Shown in pieces: positions 36,598 through 46,000 of a DNA stretch of 54,941 nt. The stretch is taken from positions 1 to 54,941 of the forward strand of contig DATNQN010000007.1 of the NCBI GenBank assembly GCA_036703985.1, read 5' to 3'. The position numbers and the translations under genes are program-made. Each line of letters opens with the position of its first letter. Position 1 is the first letter of the stretch. The notes under the pieces are model-generated. The model saw nothing but the letters and a program-made list of their open reading frames with translations, was not told the origin of the DNA and did not search any database. Origin of the DNA: Leptolyngbyaceae cyanobacterium. GTDB lineage: Bacteria > Cyanobacteriota > Cyanobacteriia > Cyanobacteriales > Aerosakkonemataceae.

Positions 36598-38082
36598 CTA
36601 GGCTACGAGATATTGCTGCACGGCTGCGACTAAATTGTTAGCCCAGCGATCGGCTAAATCAGCACTAACAGCTTCCACCATAACGCGAATCAGAGGTTCC
36701 GTACCGGAAGCCCGAACTAGTACCCGTCCTCGATCGGCCATATCTGCTTCTGCTTGAGCTATAGTACTAGTCAACCGATCGCAATTTTTCCAATTCAGCC
36801 GACGTTCCCGATCCTCCACCCGCACGTTTTTCAATAATTGGGGATAAGTTTGGAAACTACTATCGATCAATTGGGATAAAGAAGCATTCATCCGTTTGAC
36901 CAATGCAGCTAAATGCAAAGAAGTCAACAAACCGTCGCCGCTTACTCCGTAATGACGGCAAAGGATATGCCCCGATTGCTCCCCGCCCAACATAGCACCT
37001 TGACGGAGCATTTCCGCATGAACGTATTGATCCCCTACCGCAGTTCGCAGGAATTCACCGCCCAAATTTTTCCACGCTTTCTCAAATCCCAAATTAGCCA
37101 TCACCGTAGCAACGATCATGTTTTTGGGTAATTGTTGCGCTTGAGAAAGAGTTTTCCCCCAGAAATAGAGGATGTAATCCCCATCAACTACTCTACCTTG
37201 GGCATCTACCGCTAAAACCCGATCGGCATCGCCATCAAAAGCAAATCCCAAATCCGCATTATATTGCCGGACGGCTGTTTTCAACGGTTCCAAATGAGTA
37301 GAACCGCAGTTAACATTAATGCGATCGCCATCAGCAACATCGTGCAACGAAATTACCTCAGCCCCCATCGAAGCAAACACCTGCGGTGCCAAGTTAACCG
37401 CTGCACCCCACGCCAAATCCAGCACGATTCGCATCCCCCGCAAATCGATTTCCGGTAACAGGGGTTTTTGCAGCGATTCAGCATAAGTACTGACTAAATC
37501 TTGGCGATCGAAATGTTTTCCCCAATTACTTGCTTCCGGACTAAGGCTATGATTTCTTCGCAGCCCCGCTTCAATTTCTGCTTGTAATTCTTTCGACAGC
37601 TTAGTACCATCTGGGCCAAAAATCTTAATCCCATTATCTTCTGGCGGATTATGGCTGGCAGAGATCATGATTCCACCCGCCGCCTGAGAAACGCTGCTCA
37701 AATAAGCTACGCATGGAGTAGGACACACCCCCAAATGCCAAACTTCCAGTCCAGCTGAAGTCAGACCGGCAGCTAAGGCCATTGCTAACATATCGCTGGA
37801 GTTTCTAGTATCTTGCCCTACAATCACCGGCCCAGTACTATTGCCATTACTTTGCAGCACTTGACCAGCCCAAAAACCAATATGCAGGGCTAATTCGGCA
37901 TTGAGCAAATCGCCTACTCTGCCGCGAATTCCATCCGTACCAAACAAAGGCGTTGCAGGTAAATTCAGGGGATTGTTCGCAGAATTAAGATTGATTTGTT
38001 TTAACGATGATAATGAATCTCCTGAGCCTAGTGGCAATTGAGAGCCACTAAAAAGCTGAGTCCGCACGGGGGTTTTAACCAT
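36598..38082 (-). CDS. glmM: Phosphoglucosamine mutase
   Basis: A 494-residue alpha-D-phosphohexomutase of the GlmM type, which converts glucosamine-6-phosphate to glucosamine-1-phosphate for UDP-GlcNAc, peptidoglycan and lipid A. Motifs: [13 protein letters not shown], the phospho-serine loop [14 protein letters not shown] (Ser143), the magnesium loop FAFDGDADR, the sugar-binding GGEQSGH and the phosphate-binding [16 protein letters not shown]. It has about 45 residues before the first motif, rich in Ser, Asn and Leu, that bacterial GlmM proteins normally lack. The ATG has no strong ribosome-binding site, so a start further in cannot be excluded. Confidence 0.96.
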   Translation of the reverse strand: MVKTPVRTQLFSGSQLPLGSGDSLSSLKQINLNSANNPLNLPATPLFGTDGIRGRVGDLLNAELALHIGFWAGQVLQSNGNSTGPVIVGQDTRNSSDMLAMALAAGLTSAGLEVWHLGVCPTPCVAYLSSVSQAAGGIMISASHNPPEDNGIKIFGPDGTKLSKELQAEIEAGLRRNHSLSPEASNWGKHFDRQDLVSTYAESLQKPLLPEIDLRGMRIVLDLAWGAAVNLAPQVFASMGAEVISLHDVADGDRINVNCGSTHLEPLKTAVRQYNADLGFAFDGDADRVLAVDAQGRVVDGDYILYFWGKTLSQAQQLPKNMIVATVMANLGFEKAWKNLGGEFLRTAVGDQYVHAEMLRQGAMLGGEQSGHILCRHYGVSGDGLLTSLHLAALVKRMNASLSQLIDSSFQTYPQLLKNVRVEDRERRLNWKNCDRLTSTIAQAEADMADRGRVLVRASGTEPLIRVMVEAVSADLADRWANNLVAAVQQYLVA

Positions 38083-38531
38083 ATTTTAAACACACTCCAC
38101 ACAACACACCTTACAAGTGGAGGATAGCACTTTCGGGAACTTGTCTACCCTCTGTAATATTCTGCGCTGATTTTGATTACTTAGTTGTACGCTACCCAAC
38201 TTAAAATCATCGAACTTGCTCTTCACTTCCAAAAATGCGTTAAATCGCGCAGCTTTTTCCAAAGCTAAGTTAAAAATTAGCGCATCTGCCTAAAAGCTTA
38301 TTTATATCGGTAAATTCAACTAAAATTGCTCTTTTCATCTGTTTTTCGTGATTAACATATCCACCGATACATTGTCAGTTATTTTTGACGATCGCTCTCG
38401 AATTATCAATTCTTGAACTCAATAGTTTAAATTTCCACCATTTTATTAAAAACGGTAGAAAAAGACACGGACTAGAATTAAATTCTTTGATAGTCTAGTA
38501 TTGGGGATTTCCTTATTTAAGTTCGCCTTAA
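38083..38531. other. Gene-free gap upstream of glmM
   Basis: 449 AT-rich bases with no gene on either strand, presumably the glmM promoter and the 3' region of the gene at 38532. No strong repeat seen. Confidence 0.5.
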
Positions 38532-38831
38532 CTAAACGCCCACCTCTAATAACAAAGCTTCCATCTTTTCCCAAGTCAATCCTCGTTCTAGATAACGGGG
38601 AGATGCTGGATTGTAAGGACTACTTACTCGATCGATACCGATCACTTTCGCGTTATCTGGCAACACCGGTACATCCGGGTCGTTTGCCGTCGGACGCATT
38701 AAAGAACTAGAAAAACCCCTAAAAATAGCAACTTGGTCTTCTTCTCCAGCAATCTCAACATTCACCAGCAATACTTCTTGCGGACGCTTAGTAGTGTATT
38801 GTTCGAGGCGTTTTTCAATGGCATTAATCAT
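38532..38831 (-). CDS. Small conserved cyanobacterial protein (DUF7734-like)
   Basis: A 99-residue protein of unknown function. It starts with a helix (INAIEKRLEQYTTKR), then strands (EVLLVNVEI, DQVAIFRGFSSSLMRPTAND) and ends with a Pro-rich stretch and a helix (LERGLTWEKMEALLLEV). Conservation from memory suggests a plant/cyanobacteria family now called DUF7734; I am not sure of the number. It has good coding character and lies upstream of a membrane-protein gene in the opposite order of transcription only by 119 bases, on the same strand. Confidence 0.7.
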   Translation of the reverse strand: MINAIEKRLEQYTTKRPQEVLLVNVEIAGEEDQVAIFRGFSSSLMRPTANDPDVPVLPDNAKVIGIDRVSSPYNPASPRYLERGLTWEKMEALLLEVGV

Positions 38832-38950
38832 GGTCGATCGCTATTGATTTTAGAGCAGTCATTCGCCATTAATTACAAATTCAATACCGAGCGGATTAGT
38901 CTTTTTTTTACTAATGAAAAATGAACGATAACCAATCACAACCTGACACT

Positions 38951-39553
38951 TTACTGTTCGATCGCCGTGCGTCCTTCTTTTGCCAATCTGACAAACAAGA
39001 AATAACCAAAATAAGCTACGTAAATAATCAATCCCACTACCCCTAAAAAGCCCAAAAATCCTTGATTACCAGGCTGGGGATGAAATAGTAATTTGTAAGC
39101 CCAAGGTGGATCTAACCAAACTCGGCAAGACGGGTTTTCCAGTACGGCTTGTCTGGCAGAAATAGCGCATCCTAAAAAAGGAATTTGCGCTATAGCACTC
39201 AAAGTGCAATAAACGGAAATTGCCCACCGCCAAGATGTGAGAGCCAATTTCAGTGGCCGAGCAGGTAAGTCATTAATCTCTTCGTTAATATCCGTCCAAA
39301 ACCAGACAGATATCGGTATTAATATCCGAGCTAAAATACCTGAAATAAAGCTAATAGGAATAGCAGCTATCATTAAATAAATTGTGATTGCTAATAGACT
39401 CGCTACTCGCCAGTAGATAATTAACAAACGTTGAATGGCTTCCATCTTTCCGACAAAAGCCCAAATCAGTAGAATTAAAGGAATAATCAGCGTGAATAAC
39501 AGTGCTAGTTTGTAGTCCATCCAGACTAGCGGTTTAAACCAAGGGTCTTGCAT
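38951..39553 (-). CDS. Integral membrane protein, DUF3177-like
   Basis: A 200-residue protein with about four or five hydrophobic helices (about 15-33, 42-83, 108-126 and 162-187). It starts with WFKPLVWMDYKLALLFTLI and has a conserved-looking loop (LENPSCRVWLDPPWAYKLLFHP). I believe it belongs to the cyanobacterial DUF3177 family; no function is known. It is 119 bases upstream of the small gene at 38832 on the same strand, so the two may be cotranscribed. Confidence 0.75.
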   Translation of the reverse strand: MQDPWFKPLVWMDYKLALLFTLIIPLILLIWAFVGKMEAIQRLLIIYWRVASLLAITIYLMIAAIPISFISGILARILIPISVWFWTDINEEINDLPARPLKLALTSWRWAISVYCTLSAIAQIPFLGCAISARQAVLENPSCRVWLDPPWAYKLLFHPQPGNQGFLGFLGVVGLIIYVAYFGYFLFVRLAKEGRTAIEQ

Positions 39554-39705
39554 AGCTCGTATAATGCTGACATCAGGTGGAAAAACAATATTATCGCAAA
39601 ATTGGATTGGCGTTGGTTTTTAACGTGTCCTGGTGCGGAAACGAAAAAATAAGCAACTCGAACTTTTACAACAAAGTCCGGTTGCCTTAGTTAATTGTTA
39701 ATTAC

Positions 39706-39718
39706 GCGCCAAAGGCGC
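39706..39718 (-). terminator. Second hairpin downstream of CP12
   Basis: GCGCC-AAA-GGCGC forms a five-base GC-only stem 40 bases beyond the CP12 stop. It has no long T-run but may add to termination. Confidence 0.4.
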
Positions 39719-39742
39719 TGTTTTGGCAGTCATCGCCAACGG

Positions 39743-39766
39743 GAGGACTAACAAATCTTAGTCCTC
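39743..39766 (-). terminator. Hairpin overlapping the CP12 stop codon
   Basis: GAGGACTAA (39743-39751) and TTAGTCCTC (39758-39766) are perfect nine-base inverted arms around a six-base loop. On the minus strand one arm contains the last Glu-Asp codons and the stop of CP12. It would form at the very end of the mRNA and could protect it or help termination. Confidence 0.6.
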
Positions 39767-39979
39767 GTAAATCCGGCACTCAGCGGCTTCGGGGTTAGCA
39801 TCGCAAAATTGCTCTAAAGAAGTTTTCGGCTTAACTTGTCGTTGGTGAGAAGCTTCTGCTTGCAATTCTTCTACAGCGTCCCAAGCAGCAGCGCATTCTT
39901 TGGAGTTGCTACCCTTAACATCGCAGACTTCACGAGCCTGCTCTAGTTCTTGTTCGATTTTCTCTTGGATGTTGCTCAT
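39758..39979 (-). CDS. cp12: CP12, regulator of the Calvin cycle
   Basis: A 73-residue intrinsically disordered protein. The central AAWDAVEEL motif and the C-terminal FCDANPEAAECRIYED motif are diagnostic. Both redox cysteine pairs are present: Cys19/Cys29 and Cys59/Cys68. In the dark, oxidised CP12 ties glyceraldehyde-3-phosphate dehydrogenase to phosphoribulokinase and shuts both down; thioredoxin in the light releases them. The C-terminal tail inserts in the dehydrogenase NADP site. It stands alone, with 204 gene-free bases downstream and more than 500 upstream, so it likely has its own promoter. Confidence 0.97.
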   Translation of the reverse strand: MSNIQEKIEQELEQAREVCDVKGSNSKECAAAWDAVEELQAEASHQRQVKPKTSLEQFCDANPEAAECRIYED

Positions 39980-40521
39980 AGGTTTCTTTTCTCAATCAAA
40001 TTTTTCAGCCAGAAGAGCCGATCTGATATAGATTTAGCCTTCTGGTAAATCTTACCTGGGAGGCTGGTGTCTGAGATAGCCTAACTATTATTGATACAGT
40101 CAGCCTATTCATTAAAGCGGTATCCAAGTTTATTTTTTAAGATTTAACCGCCGATCGCTTCCCAGAGAGGATTACATTCTATTGATTATGCTAGTTTATA
40201 GCTTAACACTTCTTAACTTGCGATCGCTAAAATTCAGTTAGACAAGATAGTTACAGCTTTTTGTAGCTGAAAGTGCTATTGCATGGTATATGGCAAACAT
40301 AGTGCAATATATACTATTACCCACGATCGATCTAAGCAGGCAAGCTGAGAGGAGGAGAGAATCAAGAATCCATTATTGAGCATTATTCACTTCCTGGCTT
40401 CTCAAAACAGGTTTTTTCGCGCCAGCTTAGGTTAGTAGCTAAACGATCGAGGGAAATTAGCACAAAAGCTCGATCGGTAAATCTTTAGACTAAAAATAAC
40501 ATCAAACAGTAATTGAGGACG
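39980..40521. other. Long gap upstream of CP12 and the FIST gene
   Basis: 542 bases between divergent genes, no gene seen. A CCAGAAG/CTTCTGG pair (40009-40015 and 40039-40045) can form a hairpin in the CP12 leader, and TATTGCA/TGCAATA (40278-40284 and 40303-40309) is a second inverted pair. No confident operator was recognised. Confidence 0.5.
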
Positions 40522-41772
40522 ATGGTAAACCCCATGACTAATCAGCTTAAATGGGCGAATGCGCTGTCAACTCGTCCTTCTTTGGAAGCGGCTGTTGAAG
40601 AAGTGGCAGAACGCGCCAGCGAATCTCTAGGAGTTAGCGCAGATTTGGCGGTAGTCTTTATTTCATCTGCTTTTACCAGTGAATATAGCAGGCTGATGCC
40701 TCTATTGCAGGAAGTACTGCCCGTACCGGTGGTCATTGGATGCGGTGGGGGTGGCGTGATCGGGATGAATCGCCAGGGAGAAGCACAGGAAGTTGAGGGA
40801 GAACCGGGATTAAGCCTGACTCTGATGTCCTTACCAGGGGTAAATATTCGTGCTTTTCACATTCAGCCGGAATCTTTGCCCGATTTAGATAGCCCGCCAG
40901 ATGCTTGGATCGATACGATCGGCGTACTGCCCCAAGCTAATCCCCACTTTATTTTGCTAGCCGATCCTTTTTCCTCTGCGATCAACGATCTCTGCCAAGG
41001 ATTGGATTTCGCTTATCCAGGATCGATTAAAGTGGGAGGACTCGCTAGCGGTGGCAGCATGGTGGGCAGTAGCGGTTTATTCTGTAACTACCGACTTTAC
41101 CGCGAAGGAACCGTTGGTGTGGCCTTAAGCGGGAATATAGTTTTAGAGAGTATCGTGGCTCAGGGATGCCGTCCGATCGGTCAACCATATCGCGTCACGG
41201 AAGGAGAACGCAATGTGGTAATGGGATTGGAGGAACAAGCCAATGCTTGCGATATCAGCGGAAAATCGCGCAAACCTTTAGATGCTTTGCGAGACTTGAT
41301 TCAAACTCTTAGTGAAGAGGATCGGATGCTAGCCCAGAATTCTTTATTTGTGGGGGTGGCGCGAGATGAATTCAAGTTGGATTTGGAACATGGCGATTTT
41401 TTAATTCGCACTTTGCTGGGAGTCGATCCCAGAGCAGGCGCGATCGCGATCGGCGATCGGGTTCGTTCGGGGCAGCGTATCCAATTTCACTTGCGAGATG
41501 CCCATACTTCAGCAGAAGACTTGGAAATGCTACTCAAACGCTATCAACGACAACATCCCAATTCCGATGCCGTTGGTGCTTTGATGTTCTCCTGTTTGGG
41601 CAGAGGAGAAGGATTATATGGATGTCCTAATTTTGACTCCCGGCTGTTCCGCCGCTACTTAAGCAACGTTCCCGTGGGCGGTTTCTTCTGTAACGGAGAA
41701 ATTGGCCCAGTCGGAGGTAGCACCTTCCTACACGGTTATACTTCCGTCTTTGGCATTTGCCGAAATTTGTAG
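40522..41772 (+). CDS. FIST-domain sensory protein
   Basis: Start chosen at the ATG at 40522, which follows TGAGGA; an upstream TTG in the same frame and an ATG at 40534 are alternatives. The protein of about 416 residues carries a FIST N domain (about 30-220, with VVFISSAFTSEY, VVIGCGGGGVIG and KVGGLASGG) and a FIST C domain (about 225-400, with RSGQRIQFHLRDA and FSCLGRGEGLYG). These domains bind small ligands such as amino acids and are usually part of signalling proteins; here they stand alone, without a kinase or cyclase domain. The stop is three bases from the stop of the convergent gene. Confidence 0.9.
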   Translation: MVNPMTNQLKWANALSTRPSLEAAVEEVAERASESLGVSADLAVVFISSAFTSEYSRLMPLLQEVLPVPVVIGCGGGGVIGMNRQGEAQEVEGEPGLSLTLMSLPGVNIRAFHIQPESLPDLDSPPDAWIDTIGVLPQANPHFILLADPFSSAINDLCQGLDFAYPGSIKVGGLASGGSMVGSSGLFCNYRLYREGTVGVALSGNIVLESIVAQGCRPIGQPYRVTEGERNVVMGLEEQANACDISGKSRKPLDALRDLIQTLSEEDRMLAQNSLFVGVARDEFKLDLEHGDFLIRTLLGVDPRAGAIAIGDRVRSGQRIQFHLRDAHTSAEDLEMLLKRYQRQHPNSDAVGALMFSCLGRGEGLYGCPNFDSRLFRRYLSNVPVGGFFCNGEIGPVGGSTFLHGYTSVFGICRNL

Positions 41773-41775
41773 GCA

Positions 41776-42882
41776 CTAGGACAATAGCAAAGTAGCGTGA
41801 TTATCAATAAAGGTGGGCGTGCCATTCGCACTAATAGCGCTGAAGCTATTAAAAAAACGACGCACCATAGGTGGAAAATGAGCAAAGTCAAAAATGGCAT
41901 CCCCACCCGCAATATCAGCCCAGAAATATTGCAAACTGGGCGCAAGTTCCTCAGCGGTAGTTCGGGGCAAACTTAATGGAGGTTCGGTGAGCAGCCTGAG
42001 CATGAAGGAAAAACTGCGATCGGCCATCCATTGACGAGATAATTGGGGTAATTCCGGCCAATCCGGTAAGGACTTTAGCTGATGAGTTTCTAATTGCAAC
42101 CACTTTCTGCCTAGTTCATCGCTACGGAACTGCAAAATGCGGTAAGGATGAGGATAACTAACTAGAGAACCAGTAGTAATATCGTATATTCCTTGCTGGC
42201 AAGCGACATCTTGAACGTGCAAATGCCCGGTAAATATCAGTTGAACCCGATTTTGCAAAATTTCCAACAATTCCGGCGCATTTTCTAACATATACCGACG
42301 CCCCATTGAATGGCGAGATTGCCCGGGCAGGTGTTCGACGATGTTGTGATGCACCATCACCAGCACTAATTCTTCTGATGCGTCTGCTAAAACTTGTTTT
42401 AGCCAGTTCAATTGTGGCTCATCCAGACGCCCCTGTGCTAGCTGTTTTCCCTCGTCATCGAACTGATTGGAATTCAGCCCGATTAAGCGCACCCCTGGCA
42501 AAATTTCGCAAGTGTAATAAATTTGGCTGGGATCGTCGTAGCCAAACTTCTGATAGTAGTGTGGAAAATCTACGCAAGCGATCGCATTTTCCGCTTTATG
42601 CAAATAAGGGACATCATGATTCCCCGGCACCACGTAAACTGGAAAAGGCAACTCGGATAAACGTGAGGCCAACCAAGCGTGATTATCCGGTTCTCCGTGC
42701 TGGGTGAGATCCCCCGGCAGCAATAAAAAATCCAAATTCAGTTGTTCCAAATGGTTGAAAACCATTTCCAATGCTGGAATACTGACTTCCACTAGATGAA
42801 AGCGATGTGGACTATCCCAGATAGTTTGAGGCAGGGCAACGTGCAAGTCGCTCACCACCGCAAAGCGGAAATTTAGACTCAT
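41776..42882 (-). CDS. Cytoplasmic calcineurin-like metallophosphoesterase
   Basis: Start chosen at the ATG at 42882 (368 residues); the frame opens nine codons earlier at a TTG. Metal-binding motifs run in order: FAVVSDLHVALP, LLLPGDLT, VPGNHDVPY, VMVHHNI and FTGHLHVQD. This pattern fits Icc/CpdA-like phosphodiesterases, which often cleave cyclic nucleotides, but the substrate cannot be read from sequence. The C-terminal 100 residues (from about 275) have no motif I recognise. No signal peptide. It faces the FIST gene with a three-base gap, so their transcripts must overlap. Confidence 0.9.
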   Translation of the reverse strand: MSLNFRFAVVSDLHVALPQTIWDSPHRFHLVEVSIPALEMVFNHLEQLNLDFLLLPGDLTQHGEPDNHAWLASRLSELPFPVYVVPGNHDVPYLHKAENAIACVDFPHYYQKFGYDDPSQIYYTCEILPGVRLIGLNSNQFDDEGKQLAQGRLDEPQLNWLKQVLADASEELVLVMVHHNIVEHLPGQSRHSMGRRYMLENAPELLEILQNRVQLIFTGHLHVQDVACQQGIYDITTGSLVSYPHPYRILQFRSDELGRKWLQLETHQLKSLPDWPELPQLSRQWMADRSFSFMLRLLTEPPLSLPRTTAEELAPSLQYFWADIAGGDAIFDFAHFPPMVRRFFNSFSAISANGTPTFIDNHATLLLS

Positions 42883-43021
42883 AGCGCCAATGCAGGGATA
42901 AAGTGGCAAAAGGTCGATCCCCGTCTAGTATATTTTAATTTTTTATTACTTATCGGGAATAATTATTTAATAATTAAGATCGTCTCGCTCGAATTTCGAT
43001 CGGTTAAAAGGAGTATTTATT

Positions 43022-43657
43022 TTGGCAGCTGTTCGAGTTCGCCAACACGTTAACCCCCTCAGTAACAAGTATCAAGTTACCACCAGTCCCCCTGATTGGA
43101 ATCAGATTTATGCTGATTTGACACAACCCTTGTTTTTAGACATCGGTTGTGCTAGAGGAAATTTTATTTTACAAATGGCACAGTTACAACCCAATTGGAA
43201 TTTCTTAGGATTAGAAATTCGCGAACCTTTAGTCGAAGAAGCCAACAAGCAAAGAGATAAACTGGCATTAAAAAATCTTCATTACTTGTTTGGTAATGCT
43301 AACAACTCGCTCGGACATTTATTAAGTTCTTTACCCGCCGGAATATTGCAGCGCGTAGCAATTCAATTTCCCGATCCCTGGTTTAAGAAACGCCATCACA
43401 AACGGCGAGTAGTACAATCAGGAATGGTTAACGATTTAGCCATTTATCTGGTTCCTAAAGGATGGGTATTTATTCAATCCGATATCAAAGAAGTAGCAGT
43501 AGAGATGTGCGATCGCTTTAGCGAAAATCCCACTTTCTATCGACAAACTTCCCAATGGCTAGAAATTAACCCCTTACCAGTTCCCACCGAAAGAGAACTC
43601 TCTACTCTATCGCGAGGAGAACCAGTTTATCGCGCCTTATTCATCAAAAAAGATTAG
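43022..43657 (+). CDS. trmB: tRNA (guanine-N7)-methyltransferase
   Basis: A 211-residue protein of the TrmB family, which makes m7G46 in tRNA. It starts at TTG, backed by AAAAGGAG eight bases before and by the family-typical N-terminus [14 protein letters not shown]-binding motif [11 protein letters not shown], then [13 protein letters not shown], and the TrmB signature [18 protein letters not shown] are present. The C-terminal part ([21 protein letters not shown]) matches the family signature of a long-distance conserved T-x-x-E. The gene seems to be alone; a divergent phosphoesterase gene is upstream. Confidence 0.96.
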   Translation: MAAVRVRQHVNPLSNKYQVTTSPPDWNQIYADLTQPLFLDIGCARGNFILQMAQLQPNWNFLGLEIREPLVEEANKQRDKLALKNLHYLFGNANNSLGHLLSSLPAGILQRVAIQFPDPWFKKRHHKRRVVQSGMVNDLAIYLVPKGWVFIQSDIKEVAVEMCDRFSENPTFYRQTSQWLEINPLPVPTERELSTLSRGEPVYRALFIKKD

Positions 43658-43731
43658 TCGATCGGGGTGAGGGGCTGGGGCTAAAAAAAATCCCTAAAAT
43701 TAAGAGTTTTAGCAATTATCAAACAGAATTC

Positions 43732-43750
43732 AGGAGTCAGAATTCAGAAT
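43732..43750. repeat. Dispersed AGTCAGAATTCAGAATTC-type repeat, copy 2
   Basis: AGGAGTCAGAATTCAGAAT, between trmB and the glycosyltransferase gene. Related to the runs at 12724-12753 and 53289-53336. Confidence 0.6.
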
Positions 43751-43777
43751 TTTTATCTGTGTGACTGGTGGATGAAT

Positions 43778-43817
43778 AAATGGGTTTAAAACCCCCTCCA
43801 AATCTATGATTTGGAGG
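43778..43817 (+). repeat. IS200/IS605-like left-end motif with hairpin, no transposase attached
   Basis: AAATGGGTTTAAAACCCC (43778-43795) is followed by the perfect hairpin CCTCCAAATC-TAT-GATTTGGAGG (43795-43817). The same conserved word, in reverse and with one change, plus a different hairpin, forms the end at 47262-47296 next to tnpB. The next bases hold a second imperfect hairpin, CAGTCGCGGG / CCCCGACTG (about 43829-43853). It may be the remnant of a related element. Confidence 0.6.
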
Positions 43818-43908
43818 TGCAATAATTCAGTCGCGGGTCTCTTATCCCCGACTGATTGATTCTGACTGGCGAGAATTCTTCTTCAACTCTTGTTTCTTCC
43901 CTAAGCCC

Positions 43909-45777
43909 CTATCCGTTAGACCGTGGCTTCCGAGAAACTCGTAATAACTCATAAGCGCTAGCATCGGCTAATTTTTGGTATTTAAGACGCTGTAAAATGA
44001 CCGGATCGATCTTGTTAGATTGAGTTAAGAGTAGAACTGAAGACGAATTTCTTTGAGGGTTAGCAGGTTGTTCGATGTAAGCAAAAGCTTCTTCAAAACT
44101 TTTGAAAAAATTTACCGATTGCTTTGTATAAAATACCAAACTAGGCTTTTTAAAGCCAACCATAATTAACTCTTCTCCCGGTTGCCGTACCTGGGTAACC
44201 ACAGTAGCTAATTCCCGCAAAGGTAACTGACGCGCTTCATCAACTAAAAAATAACCGGGAGTTAAGACAAAAATTAAAAAAGCCAAAAAACCAGCCAAAT
44301 TTACGCCTACTAAAAAAGGCTGCCAACGCCGTCGCAGCAATAAGATAACTGCACCAAGGCTAGTTAAACCCCAAATTAAAAATCCGCGAATTGGTAAATT
44401 CGATCGCTCAACCAATTTATAAAGGTTCGGTACGGCTGGATCGTATCCAATTAAATTAGGGCTATAAAGAATTACACACGCCACTGCTAACAAAAGCACT
44501 ACATTAAAAATCCCGCTCCAGAACAGACCCGGATTTTTTCCTAATGACCGATGTTCGATAATTAAAGAAATTTGTTGACCGAACAAAAGCGCTACTAAAA
44601 TAGCAGCCGCAGGCATCAAAGGTAATACGTAACTGGGAAGTTTGGTAACCGCGATCGTAAAAAAGCCAAAGATTACCGCAAACCAAAAAAAGGCAAATAA
44701 GCCCAGATGAGTAGCACGGGGAGAGTTTTGCCAATGGCGGCGCTGCCAAAATTTTAAACGCGCGATCGCCAAAGGTAAATAAACCGACCAAGGAAAAAAT
44801 CCCACCAGTACCACTAGAAAATAAAAATACCAGGGGGCAGAATGGCGATTAACTACCTGAGTAAACCTTTCGATATTGTGATATCCAAAAAACGAATCAA
44901 TATAAGCATTACCGTTACGCAAAATAACTAAAACATACCAAGGCAAAGCGATCGCGCAAAAAATCACACTACCCGTTAGTAATTGCGCTTCCGCCAAAAC
45001 TTCTCGCCAATTACCCAAATAAACTAGAAAAGCAGCGATAATCAAAACGGGTAAAACAATTCCTACAGGCCCTTTCGTAAGAACCGCTAAAGCAATCAAA
45101 ATATAAAAGGATAAATACCAGAATTTGGGAGAAATGGAAAATCGGGAATCGGAAATCGGCAAACTCTTTTCCGGATCGTTTTTTCGCGCATATCCCAGAA
45201 AAAATGATAACAATCCCATTCCCATACAGGCACTCAACAGCATATCCGAAACGCCAGTTCTTGCCCAAACAATGGTCAGAGGATGCAAAGCTATTAAAGC
45301 CGCACCTATCCAAGCTGATAACCAAAGAGAAAAGCGATCGGTAAATTTTTCCTCCTTCTCCTGTTGCTGATTTACCAGCGTAGCTGGAGAAGGAAAACCA
45401 AAATACCTTAGCGTGTAAAAAGCCATTGCAGCCAGAGCAAAAGCCGCTAAAGCAGAGGGCAGTCGCGCCCCCCACTCATTTACTCCCACGATTTTATAAG
45501 CAACTGCCATCAACCAGTAAATTAAAGCAGGCTTGTCAAAACGAGTTTCCCCATTAAAATAGGGCGTGATCCAATCACCAGTTACCACCATTTGGCGAGC
45601 AGCTTCCACAAATAAGGGTTCTGTTTCGTCAATCAGACCAATATTGCCTAAATTCCAGAAAAATGCCAGCCAACCAATCAATATCAACCACAAAAAGGAC
45701 AGCACCCATTTGATTTCGGGATGCTGTTGCGAATATTTTCCTACAGAGGTAATCAAGCGATCGAAACTTTTTTCCAT
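43909..45777 (-). CDS. ArnT/PMT-type membrane glycosyltransferase (GT39/83)
   Basis: A protein of about 622 residues with roughly a dozen hydrophobic helices. The first periplasmic loop has the acidic motif IDETEPLFVEAARQMV, then GDWITPYFNGETRFDKP, the pattern of ArnT and related enzymes that move a sugar from a polyprenyl-phosphate carrier onto lipids or proteins. Its C-terminal soluble domain begins near 530. Start chosen at the ATG at 45777, behind AAAGG; a GTG four codons earlier is possible. The IS-type element ends only 63 bases before the start, so the native promoter may be disturbed. The acceptor is unknown. Confidence 0.9.
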   Translation of the reverse strand: MEKSFDRLITSVGKYSQQHPEIKWVLSFLWLILIGWLAFFWNLGNIGLIDETEPLFVEAARQMVVTGDWITPYFNGETRFDKPALIYWLMAVAYKIVGVNEWGARLPSALAAFALAAMAFYTLRYFGFPSPATLVNQQQEKEEKFTDRFSLWLSAWIGAALIALHPLTIVWARTGVSDMLLSACMGMGLLSFFLGYARKNDPEKSLPISDSRFSISPKFWYLSFYILIALAVLTKGPVGIVLPVLIIAAFLVYLGNWREVLAEAQLLTGSVIFCAIALPWYVLVILRNGNAYIDSFFGYHNIERFTQVVNRHSAPWYFYFLVVLVGFFPWSVYLPLAIARLKFWQRRHWQNSPRATHLGLFAFFWFAVIFGFFTIAVTKLPSYVLPLMPAAAILVALLFGQQISLIIEHRSLGKNPGLFWSGIFNVVLLLAVACVILYSPNLIGYDPAVPNLYKLVERSNLPIRGFLIWGLTSLGAVILLLRRRWQPFLVGVNLAGFLAFLIFVLTPGYFLVDEARQLPLRELATVVTQVRQPGEELIMVGFKKPSLVFYTKQSVNFFKSFEEAFAYIEQPANPQRNSSSVLLLTQSNKIDPVILQRLKYQKLADASAYELLRVSRKPRSNG

Positions 45778-45840
45778 GTAACCTTTCACTGTCCGTAAAC
45801 AATTCCCTGCCCGGTTTTGTGGCCAGATTTAACTTTACCC

Positions 45841-46000
45841 TTGACACTCCCTGGGCTAAAGCCACAGGGATTCTACATTCATTGACAAAACTTGCTCCAC
45901 CAGGGTCGCCCCAAGCAAAGTAGAGGTTCCATCTCCTGTAGCGTTAATTCGGCTGTGTCCCAACCTATTTTTACCTAAATTCAGAATATTTATTGCTGCG
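45841..46000 (-). ncRNA. Predicted omega RNA at the 3' end of tnpB
   Basis: In this family the 3' end of tnpB and the right end encode the guide scaffold. Here the minus strand reads GAATCCCTGTGGCTTTAGCC, then CAGGGAGTGTCAA. The stem TCCCTG-GGC / GCC-C-AGGGA (45848-45870) closes on TTTA, and the tnpB stop codon lies inside this hairpin. The layout is nearly identical to that of ISDra2 from memory. The guide would be the next bases to the left (45821-45840, minus strand), in the upstream region of the glycosyltransferase gene. The 5' limit given is arbitrary. Confidence 0.55.

Noticed and set aside
42306-42707. Open frame of 133 codons on the plus strand
   Set aside because: It is antisense to the metallophosphoesterase gene, whose motifs are clear; its translation is rich in Arg and His and shows no domain.
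43808-43908. Second transposase gene next to the IS-like end at 43778
   Set aside because: Only about 90 bases lie before the glycosyltransferase stop and no transposase-like frame is present.
45011-45475. Open frame of 154 codons on the minus strand
   Set aside because: It is a shifted frame of the membrane glycosyltransferase gene; its Phe/Cys/Ser-rich product is typical of such shadows.
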